NCBI GenBank assembly: GCA_009733575.1
Contig: ML769546.1
Coordinates: 77,554 to 141,553, forward strand
DNA length: 64,000 nucleotides
Direction: 5' to 3'
From: Gymnopus androsaceus JB14
Taxonomy: Eukaryota; Basidiomycota; Agaricomycetes; Agaricales; Omphalotaceae
How positions within the stretch are numbered: position 1 is the stretch's first letter; each line of letters opens with the position of its first letter. The notes beneath the pieces were generated by a model. That model was not told where the DNA came from. It saw only the letters and a list, made by a program, of their open reading frames with translations, and ran no database searches. Positions 35,721 to 47,511 of the stretch are shown one piece after another. A program made the position numbers and the translations under genes.

Positions 35721-36554
35721 ATGCCCAAATCCTCTAAACAAACGACTCTGAATTTCGGTAATTCTAAAACGACCTTCACCTGCAGTAGCTGCGAAAAAAT
35801 CCAAATTGTCCAACAAGAATGTCTTGAAGAAGCCTCAGTCCGAGGTAGACGACTATTCCTCGAGCTCAGATGAGACTGAGGAAATAGAAGTATTCGAGGA
35901 AGAGCGACGATGAGGAGGATCTTGTTGTTCCGCAGAAAAGGAAGCGAGCTGCTGGTGGGACGAAATCGAATGCAAAGGAAGAAGAGGAGGAGGATGAAGT
36001 TGGTATGTGGACTGTTATGGCTGCTACAATTATAGGTTCTGAACAACTTTTCCAACAGAATTTGTCCAATCGCCAGCCAAGGAGAGACCAGAGCTCAAGA
36101 TTCATGATCCTCGATGGCGTAAATTGGCTGTTAGTGCTCGAGACACAAATGGCAATCTTCAGCTCAGTGCGTTCGGATAATCGTCTCTCCTTTTCTTGGT
36201 TCTAATTTTCTTGCAGTCCATGCCAAAAAGGAGAACAAAATCCATGATATCCTCCGTGTCTTTGATCTGTGCGCATATACCTTGTTCGTCCCTAACGACC
36301 CGGTTTCTTACCCTATTCCTTCCTAGGTCTTATGAGTATGGGCCTTGCTATGGAATTTCTCGCATTGATCGCTGGGAGCGAGCCGAAGCTTTGGGGCTCA
36401 ATCCGCCGTCCGAGGTGGTTCATTCGTTGAATATGTTTTGCATCATACTCAACCTTTTTTACTCCAGATTCGCGACATTCTGATGACACGACAAGGTATC
36501 GAAGATCCCAAATATGCTCAGTGTGTATTCTTCGACCAAGCTGAACGTATTTGA
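35721..36554 (+). CDS. POLD4: DNA polymerase delta subunit 4
   Basis: MPKSSKQTTLNFG carries a PCNA-interaction-like QTTLNF motif at the very start. A disordered acidic and Lys-rich region follows (KKPQSEVDDYSSSSDETEEI, VVPQKRKRAAGG). The conserved domain comes next: KIHDPRWRKLAVSARDTNG, KIHDILRVFDL, SYEYGPCYGISRIDRWERAE, ALGLNPPSE and IRDILMTRQG, with the end ..FFDQAERI. It is split by about four short introns. The EYGPC.G..R..RW.RA..LGLNPP block is diagnostic for the smallest polymerase delta subunit (Cdm1 in fission yeast), which acts in replication with PCNA. Two one-base shifts are needed in the disordered part (near 35790 and 35902). Confidence 0.8.
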
Positions 36555-37206
36555 TTTGCTTGTACGCTTCCTTCAAGCTGCTCCGGGTCCTATGCTGATA
36601 CTTTGTTCCAGTACTGCTCGCTCATTCAATGGACTTCGATTATGATGCACGCTGCCTATTGCTCGTTGCTTTTGTATGTATTCTTAGTTTCTTTACTTGT
36701 ACCTAATGGCTCTGTTTTCGATGAGCATACTGTCTGTATCTTCTCTATCCCATCGTGTTGGTATTGTCTTACTACTAGAGCACGAACAATGCTGAACTTT
36801 CTACTATGTCGCAAACTGCAAGGTCTATTCCACTTGTTGATTCATTGGAACGTCGGACGTATCTCTATATGCGGTTTCTTCTATTCTCGAAGTTCGATAT
36901 ACGGAGTTATTGTGTCAGTTGGTTTGATTTCAGTAGTTGATGCGATTGCCGGTTCCCTTTTTTGGGTCTTTACTTCCCCAGCGATCCCAAGCGATCCCAG
37001 GGATTGTCGGCGCTCGTCATGTACTTAAGACCGAATAGCTTCATATAGACTCGCGGCGCCAGTTCCAGGCTTCCAGAGGAAGCCTCGCGTAGCCTGACCG
37101 TTGATTGCATCAACATCTGGAAGCGAGTGGGGGCGAGCCTAAGCTTCATATAAAGGCGAACTTTGGTTAGCATGCCTCCAAATCGCCCTCTTTGAATCAA
37201 GCGATC
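36555..37206. other. Intergenic, no gene seen
   Basis: A 141-codon plus-strand ORF crosses it but has no recognisable domain and poor composition. The right part is the upstream region of the monooxygenase gene. Confidence 0.4.
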
Positions 37207-39849
37207 ATGACCCCCACAGTCACTGCCCCGACGGATAGTACGACCAAAGTAGATGTCTTGGTGATAGGTGCTGGGCCTGCTGGGCTGATGGCTGCGTTTG
37301 CATTGGCAAGAGGAGGCGTTAATGTTCGCATTGTCGATCAACGGTAATTCAAGAGCTTTCTTCTGTTGAGCAAGTACTAATAAGTCGCAAGACCCGCGAA
37401 AGTAGCAGCTGGACAAGCCGATGGTATACAGCCTCGAACACTCGAAGTCTTCAAGGTGAGTCATATTCGTTTATCGATGCTCTACTTGTACATGTGCTGA
37501 CGTACTACAAGAGCTACGGGCTTTCTGACAGACTGTTAAAGGAAGGAACGCAGCTCCATGTGGCGGTAAGGCTCGACCATCCTCTATGAGATATATAGCG
37601 CGTTGACAATAGTATCAAGGCTTTCTATAATCCTTCGAAGAACGGGGGAATTGAGGTGACGATACCCTACTGGACATCCAGAGATTATACTAATCCTCAA
37701 CTCCAGCTGACAGATCGTGTCTGTGATGTAACTGCGCCAGACACAAACTTTCCATTTGAGGTATGTTTCGACGTCCGCCTGGGGATTCATTTGACAATGT
37801 CTATTCTATTCAGGCGACGCTACACCAAGGGGCGATTGAAGCCATTTTTCTCGACAACATGCTTGATATGGGGCTGGAGGTCAGCCGACCGGTGGTTCCA
37901 ACCTCCATAGAGATAACAGAGGCTCTAGTGGATGATTTCGAGGCGTATCCAGTTCGAGTGAGATGCTTGGTTTCATTCATTATTTGTAGAGTTTACTCGA
38001 AGCATCCAGGTTGTTTTGAAACATCAAGGCTCTGAAGACGAAAAGCATACCGAGGTTGTGCATGCCAAATACGTCTTGGGGACTGACGGTGCGTGGACCG
38101 CCTCTTTCATTATGATATGGTTATTCTGACACAAGAGTAGGTGCCCATTCCTGGGTTAGGAAATATCTCGGCATCTCCATGGAGGGTGAGCAGAGCCAAT
38201 ATGTATGGGGAGTCGTTGATCTCGTTCCCGACACCGATTTCCCCGATATCCGCAACAAGTGCGCTATCCATTCAAACAACGGATCGTGCATGATAATACC
38301 TCGAGAAGAAGACAAAGTCCGTCTTTACATTCAATTGGATGGAAAGGATGTCATCGATCATACCGGGAGGGTGGACAAGAGTAAAGTTGGACCAGAGCAG
38401 ATCTTGGATGTGCGTACTTTCACAAACTGTTATTCATCAATTGATCTGGAATGAATGCTTATTATAGGTGGCCCGCAAAACTCTTCATCCGTTTACGATT
38501 AAATCGCCAGAGTCGTATCACTGGTGGACCATATACATTAGTTAGTCCCGTGTTCCTTTGAATAATACATACTCAACATTTCTTTCCAGTCGGTCAGCGA
38601 GTAGCTGAGCGTTATTCGATCCATGACCGGGTTTTCATTGGCGGAGACGCATGTCATACGTGGGTATTTTTCTATGCTCCATTTATGTGCCTCGAAATAA
38701 CGTTCCTTCAGTCATAGCCCAAAAGCAGGTTGGCAATATTTAGCTGGAATGAAGTGGAGAGTTTGTGAACTGAACTATCATCAGGTCAAGGGATGAATGC
38801 CAGTATGCAAGACTCGTACAATCTAGGTAAACTTCTGCTTTTTTGGCCATACGTTTCTTATAGCTCCTCCCATCGCATTAGCTTGGAAGTTGGTACATGT
38901 TCTGAAGGGAACTGCTCACAGAAAGCTTTTACAAACGGCAAGCTTGATCTTCATGTCTGGTGTTTTTCTGCTGAACAAAGTTTCTAGTACGAATTCGAGC
39001 GACGCCAGTACGCACTGGACTTGATAGCTTTCGACAAGAAATTCGCCAAACTCTTCTCTGGCAAGCCCCATTCCGAGATAAACCTCGACGGCGTGTCGCA
39101 TGATGAATTTTTAAAGTAAGTTTATGGTATCCATTCTTTATGTGCCCTTTTCCTGATCCACAACAAGTGCCTTTCAAACGTTTGGTGGTTTCAGCAGTGG
39201 ACTCGGCGTTCAATACGCTGAATCTTCGATTGTCATCTCCAAGCATCAACATCTCGCAAAGAACGTGACTATCGGCCGACGTCTTCCTCCTCGAGCTGTT
39301 TTACGCGCAGCCGACTCACATCCGCTCGATTTGCACGACTTTTTAGTTTCTGATACTCGCTTCAAGCTTTTGGTTTTCACTGGGAACACCCACGAGCCTT
39401 GTCAAATGGCCAGAGTCGAAGCATTCGCCAAAGAGCTAATGGCGCCTGATTCGTTCTTTGGGACATATTCTTCGTTGGAAGCTATGCGCACTGTATTCGA
39501 CATTGTCCCAATAAGCAGCGAGAAGAAGCAAACGATCATGTATAATGCCCTTCCTCGCGTGCTCTGGTCGCATTGGTCCAAGTGAGTCGATTTCGTTAAA
39601 ATAGTAGCGAAATACCAAAGCTCTCTTAGGGTTCTCGTGGACGATGTGGATATGAGAGGAAAGACTGGTGGAGACGTGTACGAATATCTGGGAATCGACG
39701 CTGATGGAGTAGTCATTGTAGTGAGACCAGATGGATACGTCGCAGCCATTGCACCGCTCAATGGCGGCGTTCCCGACCTCACTTCATACTTTACGAAACT
39801 TCATGATCGCATTCTAGTACTTAAAGGTTATGATATAGAAATTCCGTAA
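37207..39849 (+). CDS. Phenol 2-monooxygenase-type FAD-dependent hydroxylase
   Basis: MTPTVTAPTDSTTKVDVLVI, then the FAD-binding GAGPAGLMAAFALARGG (GxGxxG), VRIVDQR and GIQPRTLEVF. Later come a YVLGTDGAHSWVRK (DG) motif, a substrate-domain stretch, and RVFIGGDACHTHSPKAGQG (GD motif). GMNASMQDSYNLAWKL follows, then a thioredoxin-like C-terminal domain (FKLLVFTGNTHEP, DVYEYLGIDADGVVIVVRPD). This is the full order of the phenol hydroxylase family, about 600 residues over roughly a dozen exons. The reaction is NADPH- and O2-dependent ring hydroxylation of phenols, so a role in aromatic catabolism or lignin-derived phenol detoxification is inferred. One intron after HRKLLQT seems to begin with GC (ACG|GCAAGC). 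No frame breaks were noticed. Confidence 0.85.
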
Positions 39850-39940
39850 ATAAATGACATGTACGATTCATCTGCGATATTATTATCCACGACCGCGTCC
39901 GATTGGCAATGGAGGTGCTTCAGCACTATCCAACGGAACT

Positions 39941-42765
39941 CTACGAGGCCCGCTGATTCCCCGGCCTGATACTAACAGGCTTCCTCACATTCGAAACACT
40001 CTTCCCAGCCCTATCCGGAGGTTCTTCATTAGAATTCGAAGCGGAGGTCGAGTTTTCCTTCTCCTTCCGTCCAGCCATAGGACCGCTAGGATTCGCTCGT
40101 TGTTCGGCCAAACGAGTGGTAGTTTTTACGATAGGCAAAGGCCCAGATCTTGCCTTGCCTTTCCCTTTCTCAATCGTCGATGTCGAACGGGGTTTGGATA
40201 TCCTAAACGTATGCGTAGGGGTGGGTGCCGTCCGAGCTTTCCTTGGGATCGGTCTAGACTCGTGAGCCGGATGTTGTTTGCGGAAAACATTGCTTTGAGC
40301 CTTCTTCTCCCTCAGCGGAGAATCTGGTCTAGTGAATACCGGACTCTCTGGCGGAGAGTCTGGCAAGCCCAATTGTTGGGCTAATGTCAACCCTCCTTCG
40401 TCATCAGATCCAAAGGAAGAAGGATTGAGTGTCGCTGGTTGAGGTATCGGCGGGAACATATTGTCCTCGAGCTCCTCCATCTCCATCAGAGCGTCTAATC
40501 CTCGCCCGGAAAGGTTCGAGTCAAACTCGGTGTCACTATTCGAGGGTGAGTTTGGGGACTTTCCGAGCATGAGAATACGGACTCAGTGGACTGGGTCGAA
40601 CAGGAGAATAGGCATGAATCATCCGCGTTGCTAGCGGTTTAGCCACTGGGAATGGTCGAGCTCCTGTTTGCGGAACTGAATCTGGTGGGTATATTGATGG
40701 TGGTGCGTGCTGAAGAGCAGCAAGCTGCGACGAGGAATCGAGTAGACCAGTTGTCCCCGAGAGCAAGAGTGCTGGTTTCGGAGGCGGTAACGATGCACGG
40801 GGAGACGGGGGAGGTAGTACGAAGGAGGTTGGAAGCAAAGAGCCTGTGCTGGAACTAGTAGTCATCATGGGAGGCGCAACAATTATCGAAGGAGGCATAA
40901 ACTCAGTTTCGAATGCTGGTTCTGCGTCTCCGCCAATTTTTGCGGGTGATGCCAATATCGAAGAAGGCGATCTTCGAGTGGGTTTTCTCGAACCAGAACC
41001 TTTCCCAACATTAATCTGGAATCGCTTCGAAGGCGATTTTCGAGGAGATGGCTTGAGTTTAGATGCGGATGTCTTTAGATTGGATGTCGCATCTTCTGCG
41101 CCAGATGCGTCGGGCGTTGCAGGGAGTTCTGCGAGCATCAGCTCGACCTGCCAAGAGCGTTTCTCCTCTTTTAGACGCGTTTTTTCCGCCTAGAAAGCAC
41201 TGTCAGATTGGGAAAGCAACTGGAAAGCAGAAGAGCGCACCTCAAGAGTAGCCCTATCTTTTCCTAGTTGAATTGCGGCTTCCGTAAACTTTTTCCGCTC
41301 TTCCTCAAGCGCCTTCTTCAACGTATCCAATCTTTCACGTTCTTCATCTCGGGCGGTAACTGTGAGTAGGTCTACCGTTATGTCAGGACTACTGTCATTG
41401 GTCGGATTTTCAGAACGCGTGGAGGGACGACCAGTGACTAGATGATGATCTTGAGCGACCCGGTCGAGCATAGCTTGCGTTTCTGCAGTCTGAGAAGCAG
41501 CTTCTTCTTGGGAACGTTCTAGAACGAAAATGTCAGTTGACAAACTGTTTTCGATATTCAATTTCACTCACGTAGTTCACCCTTGAGCTGGACGATGACT
41601 TGATTCAACCGCTCAAGCTCAGACGCAGAAACGGCGGATTGAGGTTCGGGAGAGGAAGAGGTTGAAGGCGTCGGCGATGATAAAACCTTGAGAATATCGC
41701 GTAGACATTCGAGGGCGGAGGATAGAGTAGAAGTGGTAAAGTCCGGAGGCGACAGTGGAAAGAGTTCGGGTAAAGTCATTGGTGTAGGCTGTCAAAGATG
41801 AATCTGAGCAAAATGAACCCATTCAGAATCCAAAAAGACTCACAGTTCCTGCATTAGGCTGGCGTAAAGTATGCTTCATTTCGCATACTATGCTTTGAAC
41901 CTCATTCACGGCCTTGAGAACCATCTTTCTCAAACCCAGATTATCTCTTCCCAACTGCTCGCGCGCCTTCTCAGCTTCCTCTAACGCGACTTCGAGGAAG
42001 TTCTTTCCTTTCCCAATAATCTGACCGCCTAATTCCACGGCGAGAGCACCATTAAAGCGCAGCCCGCTAGCGGTAGCACCAAGTTTTGCCTGTGAATCGG
42101 CAATCTTGTTCCACTTTTCCGCCATGCGCTCAACTTCTTTCTCCTTCTTCTTTAGCTCAGCCTGGTGTGCAGCTCGAACGGTTTGAAGAGCAGCCTTCGT
42201 ACGCTGCAGTTCTGTAGATGTTTGTTTGTGAGCAGCTTCAGTAGCCTGAAGCGTTTTCGTTGTTGAACTATTCAAACATCTCGTCAAAGTTGGTAAATCA
42301 AGATACGACCAAGACGCACGCAAGACGAGACTTTTGAAGATTTACTTCACGTTCAAAGTTTGCAGCAGATTCCGAGGCGGTACGATGCATAGAAATCATT
42401 CTCTCGTGGTCGTACCGAAGAGTACGCAGCTCTGTAGTTAGTTTCTCTGCCCTAGACATATCTTTCTAATAAACGTTGTGTTAGAAAAAGCCCTATAGAA
42501 TAATACACATAATGCTCACCATTCGCTGTGACAGTAGATCTAGCAAACACTTAACGGCTCTGTCCATATCTCCTTTGGACAACCCTTCCAAATCAATTCC
42601 GGGAGCTGGGGCGAATCCATGGGCTACGAGCTGAGAATTGACATATTGAAGGCTCGATGTTGAAATAATGGAATCGTCGGAGAATTGACAGGAAGGAGAT
42701 TCTATATCAGAGTACCCAGGACTTGCCGAGTTCCAGTGAACAATTTTGTGAGCAGGAGTCGCCAT
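39941..42765 (-). CDS. ADIP-like (afadin/alpha-actinin-binding) coiled-coil protein
   Basis: MATPAHKIVHWNSASPGYSD, then LQYVNSQLVAHGFAPAPGID with DMDRAVKCLLDLLSQRM. This resembles the N-terminal box of fungal ADIP (PF11559-like) proteins. Long coiled coils follow (KTLQATEAAHKQTSTELQRT, KKKEKEVERMAEKWNKIADS, EEAEKAREQLGRDNLGLRKM). A second coiled coil (EERERLDTLKKALEEERKKF) leads to a Pro/Ser-rich C-terminal half with basic clusters. Several short introns. ADIP/SSX2IP relatives act at centrosomes or spindle pole bodies and with actin; that role is inferred only. A one-base shift is needed near 40595 to join RPSPLS to RILMLGKSPNSP. Confidence 0.65.
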
Positions 42766-43271
42766 CGTGGCCCAAGTTTAAGATGGTTCGAAATCGCGTT
42801 TAGACACATGACCGCATGTGATGGTCTTATCTTATCTTCCCACTATCTTCGAGGTTTCTCTTGATCTCAATCAGAGCGTGAAAGGTTGGTGATTCTCTAC
42901 AGCTTTCGCGATGATTCTAACACTGCCTAGATATCAGCCTATTGGACGCGGCCTTTCCTTCTCGAAAGCCCCGAGTCACAGTTGTACATATTCATGGTCT
43001 TCGGTAAGAACATGGAGTGTAATCCCGTAGTATTCCTGCAATTTATTCCGTATCATGAAACAGCGCAGCGGTATTTACCTGCTTGTTTGGGAACAAGGAT
43101 GTGTCGAGTCAGGCTTGTAGGTCCACATCAGGATCCAACACATGTTGTTGTCAGAATTCCACAGACTTCCTGTTTTATTCCTAAACTAATCGATGCTGAT
43201 ATTGATGAACAGATACTAGTCTTGCTCTCTACACGTGTAGAGCGACTCATATTAAACTCATCGCGGTCGAC

Positions 43272-45588
43272 TTGAGATTGTGTGTGGCGTCCATGAAGTC
43301 GAAAATCCCCTCTGTTATTCGCGACGTCCTCGAATTCAATCTGGACGTTGCTCAACATGATCGTCGAGCAGCACGTCACCTATCTATTCCATCTACGCCG
43401 CTAACGTTCCAAGACAAACACCTTGACGCGAACTACATCCTAAAGAGGGTTGTATTTCTTCCCAACCTCTTAACGGAGCTCTCGACGTTTGTCGACGGCC
43501 TGCTCGAATCCGTAGAGGAATTTCCAGACAAGGACCTTCCTAGCTCTGAGTCTCTAGACGACGAAATCAATCCCATTTCTGGATTCACGAGCATAGCTTT
43601 TGATCCCAGTGCAGACCAAGTCGCCGCACACTATCATGAATCCATCGCCACACAATGCTGCTCTCTTGCCTCCTTTCTCGTCCTTCACTCTAAATATCCT
43701 GGATGGACATCCTACCTATCATGGAAACAGCCTTGGAAACAGAGCACGCCTGAATGGGAGGAATGGCTGATCACTCACAAGCCTAGATCCCTTATTCTCA
43801 ATAAAACTTCGCCCCGTTCTAGTAAGATACAGGAATTCACTGAACTCCAGAGGAGCAAAGGATTTGGAACCTCCTTTCGAGTGGATCTAAATATGAACCA
43901 CTCGCCGTGTGGCAAATATTTGCCTGCATAGATGCATCCCGGAAGTTGTTCCAGGACATTCAAGGATATTGCACGGAGAGATGGGAATGGGAATATGGCA
44001 TGGAAGAGGCCATGCACTAAAGGATACCATCCATGAGCCTAGTCACTGTTCCTACGATCGCTATCCGGATGCTTCTGGAACGCCTTGGACACTACCACCC
44101 GACTTGTCCGTGGTAAGATGCCCGCTGTCATCTTTAACCATTGAATAAAGCTAATGAATATTGCAGCACCTGTGGAAGAATCGACCTCATCACCTCAATC
44201 ACGAACTACCCTCATTGAGCCTCCGGTGGGGAATCAGAAACGATAGCGTAAAAAGAAGGAACTTCCGGTAGTACTTGCTGAAGATTACCTACAAAATGTG
44301 AGTATCCCTGAACTTCTATCCAATCCGTGATAAGTAGTAATTACCACGTATCTATAGGCATGGGCTCGATGCCGTGCACACGACGCTACATTTATCATCT
44401 TTCATCGCGGAGCAAATGAGATTATTTGCATCAGACATCGAGCATCTCAGACTCTGTACGTCTCCGAAATTATCGACACTTGCACCAACTATGGGAAGCT
44501 TCAGACTGCGCTTTACGCTGCTATTCTGAAGGACAAGGCAGATCGTCAGGAGATTTGGGAGAAGAAACATCCTCCCAGACCGGAGCAAAAAGAGGAGACG
44601 AAGAAACGACCACTCGAGTCGCAAAAGGATTCATCAAGAAAGCGATCTCGTTCCAATAGTGATTGCGGTGCTCATCCTTTCAAGGTGATCTCACACTTCC
44701 AGGCCTACAACATGAAAGTTCGTCACTTTATACTGAATTTTTGGTGCATTGACAACCTGATACTGCTAGGAACGATGCAAGAACCTAGATGTTAGTTCGC
44801 TGTTACCCTTGATTATTACTTGCATACATAGGTCCACGGTCCCTTCATTTTTTGTTCGTTGCAAACAGACGTCCGAAGGAAAATACGCTCACTTCCAGTC
44901 CGACCATCGTACTCCCTGGACAGCTGTCTACGACTCGACCTCAAGCAACGCATTGGCGGAGGGCCGTTGGAACGACCTACAGAGCTACTCTAACAATTGG
45001 CTCTGACAGCACTCGTTGCGAAGATGTGGTAGTCAAACTTGCCAACAACGAACGATCCGCTCGCGCAAACATTTGAGGCACGAGTTCTCCATATATGAGC
45101 ATCTTGCACGAGCTAAAGTTCAAGCTGTGCCTCATCTCTATGGTCTGTTTGAGGATGTCGAGAGTGAGAATAGCCAGTTGATATTGGTGACGAGCTATGC
45201 TGGAGAGAGTCTAGCAGTCATTCATATGAGCAGGTATGGTCGTACTTCGACCAGCGGCACGGTACTTCATACCGAAAGCTGAGCAGTAAGCTTGTTTCGT
45301 TCCTCATAATTTTACCACAGCTTTGACATTACCCTTAACAGACCCGTCTTCCTACACCAACTGGCAGAAATTCATGAGGCAGGAATTCATCACCGCGACC
45401 TACGCCCCCCGAATATAGTTGTCGACCACGATGGCAAAATTACATTCATTGATTTTGACAAGGCAAGATCATACGTGACTGGAAAGCAGCGTAAACACGA
45501 GCGGAAGAGACTCTTGAACCTAATGAATGGCCGATACGTAGACTACGATAGAACATCATTGACGAAGCTCGGGAGCTCAGTGTTCTGA
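43272..45588 (+). pseudogene. Fungal protein-kinase-like protein, disrupted
   Basis: The N-terminal part begins near MKSKIPSVIRDVLEFNLDV and includes GWTSYLSWKQPW. A middle part reads ARCRAHDATFIIFHRGANE. The kinase-like lobe has EDVVVKLANN (beta-3 Lys), HEFSIYEHL, VPHLYGLFED and LILVTSYAGESLA. The catalytic loop is IHHRDLRPPNIVV (HRDxxxxN) and the metal-binding site is TFIDFDKARS, with DFD in place of DFG. This is the layout of an expanded basidiomycete kinase-like family. Frame breaks: a shift near 43885 (into EPLAVWQIFACIDASRK) and a TAA after EEAMH near 44020. Other joins may be introns. Fragments of this gene recur at 46477 and 50812. Confidence 0.6.
44130..44265 (+). repeat. Segment duplicated at 50812-50955
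   Basis: The run ACCATTGAATAAAGCTAATG, the stretch GCACCTGTGGAAGA..TCAC and GGTGGGGAATCAGAAAC recur in the same order and orientation about 6.7 kb downstream, outside any gene. The copy shows many substitutions, so it is older than the other duplications in the window. Confidence 0.75.
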
Positions 45589-47511
45589 CTGTTCTTCGGA
45601 CGATGACTGGACATCGGAAGCTTTACAATGGGATAGTAAGAGCGAAGAGGTTTCCCGAGCGAAATCGGAGCCCCCGCTAACTATACTAAAAAGGAGAAGA
45701 TAAATTTATAGTGGTACACTGTAATTACAGAATAGGAAACCAGACATGTTTATGACATTAGAATAAAACCTGCGCTACTCATTCAGCCACCAACCAAGTA
45801 GCGGTTCCTCGGGTCATCTGGATCCAAAAAGTCAAGCATTCCGCGACAGTGCAACCCAAGCCCATAGGCTCTTTCATCATTGGGAGTCTGGCGCTATTCG
45901 GAATACTCATCTCTAGCTCTATGGGCGGGCTAACAGTAGCCGTCGTCCAACCTGAATCGATTCGGAAAAAATACAATCAAATGACTGTCGCGGAGCACGA
46001 ACATCAATTAGCTCACCTGCTTCGAACTTTCCGGAGACACCAGAATAGACAATTGGTGACTACGAAGCATGGTCCAATGAGGGGCACATGCATTGAGAAC
46101 CTAGCAAAACGTTACAAGGAGAAAAAAAGGCGGGACGAAAGGTATCTCACCACCCGCCAAAGGTCGTTGGCGTTAGCAATTGCTTCATCGGAAGGCTTGT
46201 TAAAGCAAGGAATGTTAGTGCTGTGAACGAGCCAGTAACTCGAGAGATCGAGCATCGAGAAAAAGATATGATACATATAAGAAGATAGTATATGATGCGA
46301 GCGACACGAAGTGTATCAAAGTGCCTTGGGATCTGAAAAAATATGAGAACACAGAAGATGTACGAATAAGCTCAAGCGCACTTTTGAAGGCATAGAAAAA
46401 GCTCGAAAGATCGACAGTAATAGTAAATCAGATCGAATAGAAAGCTCGAAGATCGACAGTAATAGTAAATAACTCAAGATCGAACATCATTGCGAAGCTC
46501 GGCAGCTCAGTATTCTGGTTGTTCGTGCCGACTTTTTTCTACACTATGGGCGTGCAAGCATGGTCATTCTGCAACGGGATCGCCTGCTACAATGCATATA
46601 ACGGTCGGGCTTCGCCCGTGTGTGTTCGAATCGCGCAGGCGACGCGCCTTTTTGCATCGTTTCGGTTTTTGGCGTTCAAGTGCGCGTTTCTCGATGAGTC
46701 GATCGCTTCGACGGAGCTATAAATGCAGTCTACCTCATTTCATGACGATTCCCCCGAATTTTTCCGTAAAACAAGTGTCCCTTATGGTTTTGCGTGCGCG
46801 GGTTTGATAAGTAGTACAAGTAAGTGTGCCTAGTACCTACGCTTCGCTGTGGCAAGGACGCTAAATTTTCTGGTCCTCCTAGTCCCGATTCACCTCCTCA
46901 TATCTTCTCTTGGTCATTGGATTCCACAAATAGGTGTAAACGAAATGGATGGATCTCCTGAATATATAGTATTATGTTTCTGAATGTCTTATGTCCATAC
47001 ACCGTATTTATTTGAATTTGTGAATTATCTACTTATTTCAATGATGATCAGACGTCGGCGACCAACTTACGATTGCTTTCTAGGCTAGACGATGAGAACA
47101 ATTATTCTGCATGCCTTAGGGCGCTGCTTTCGCTGGAACCAATTTAAAGATCTGATTCACGTGTAATACTTATACATACATGGTACTACTACCCCTGCGT
47201 GATGTTTATAAAAGGTACTCTTGGAGTTGTAGATCATCTAAGTTGATTGATTTCAATCTTCCGGCGCACGCCACAGACGCTACACAGATGTGTTGTTGGA
47301 GTAAAGTCTGAACACTGACGAAACTCCGGTCTATAGAAAGCCTGAGCAAATGCGTAGGGGATTTATTCGAAGTACACTACTATGTATACCTCTGGAGATA
47401 ATGTGCATCAATGAAATAACTACAAGATAAGTAAATTACGCATCAAGCGCATCAAGAAGATAGCTAACCAAAACGGAAAACAGATAGAGCAATCGCGAAT
47501 GGCTCGATTGC
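45589..47511. other. 1.9-kb region without a confident gene
   Basis: A 125-codon plus-strand ORF (45849-46226) has one hydrophobic segment (GSFIIGSLALFGILISSSMG) and a basic tail but no family I recognise. At about 46477-46520 a copy of the kinase gene 3' end appears (GAACATCATT..GAAGCTCGG). A short GC-rich stretch with hairpin CGGGCTTCGCCCG lies near 46597-46625. The remainder shows nothing. Confidence 0.4.
46398..46473. repeat. Two tandem copies of a ~33-bp unit
   Basis: Units AAAGCTCGAA(A)GATCGACAGT followed by AATAGTAAAT lie at 46398-46430 and 46441-46473, separated by 10 bp. Shorter GATCGA/CTCGA words continue on both sides. Confidence 0.85.

Noticed and set aside
36603..37028. 141-codon hydrophobic ORF
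   Set aside because: Composition looks like chance translation of T-rich spacer; no family resemblance and no splice or start context.
45849..46226. 125-codon ORF with one hydrophobic stretch
   Set aside because: No homologue that I recognise, and the opposite strand is also open; kept only as a note in the region entry.
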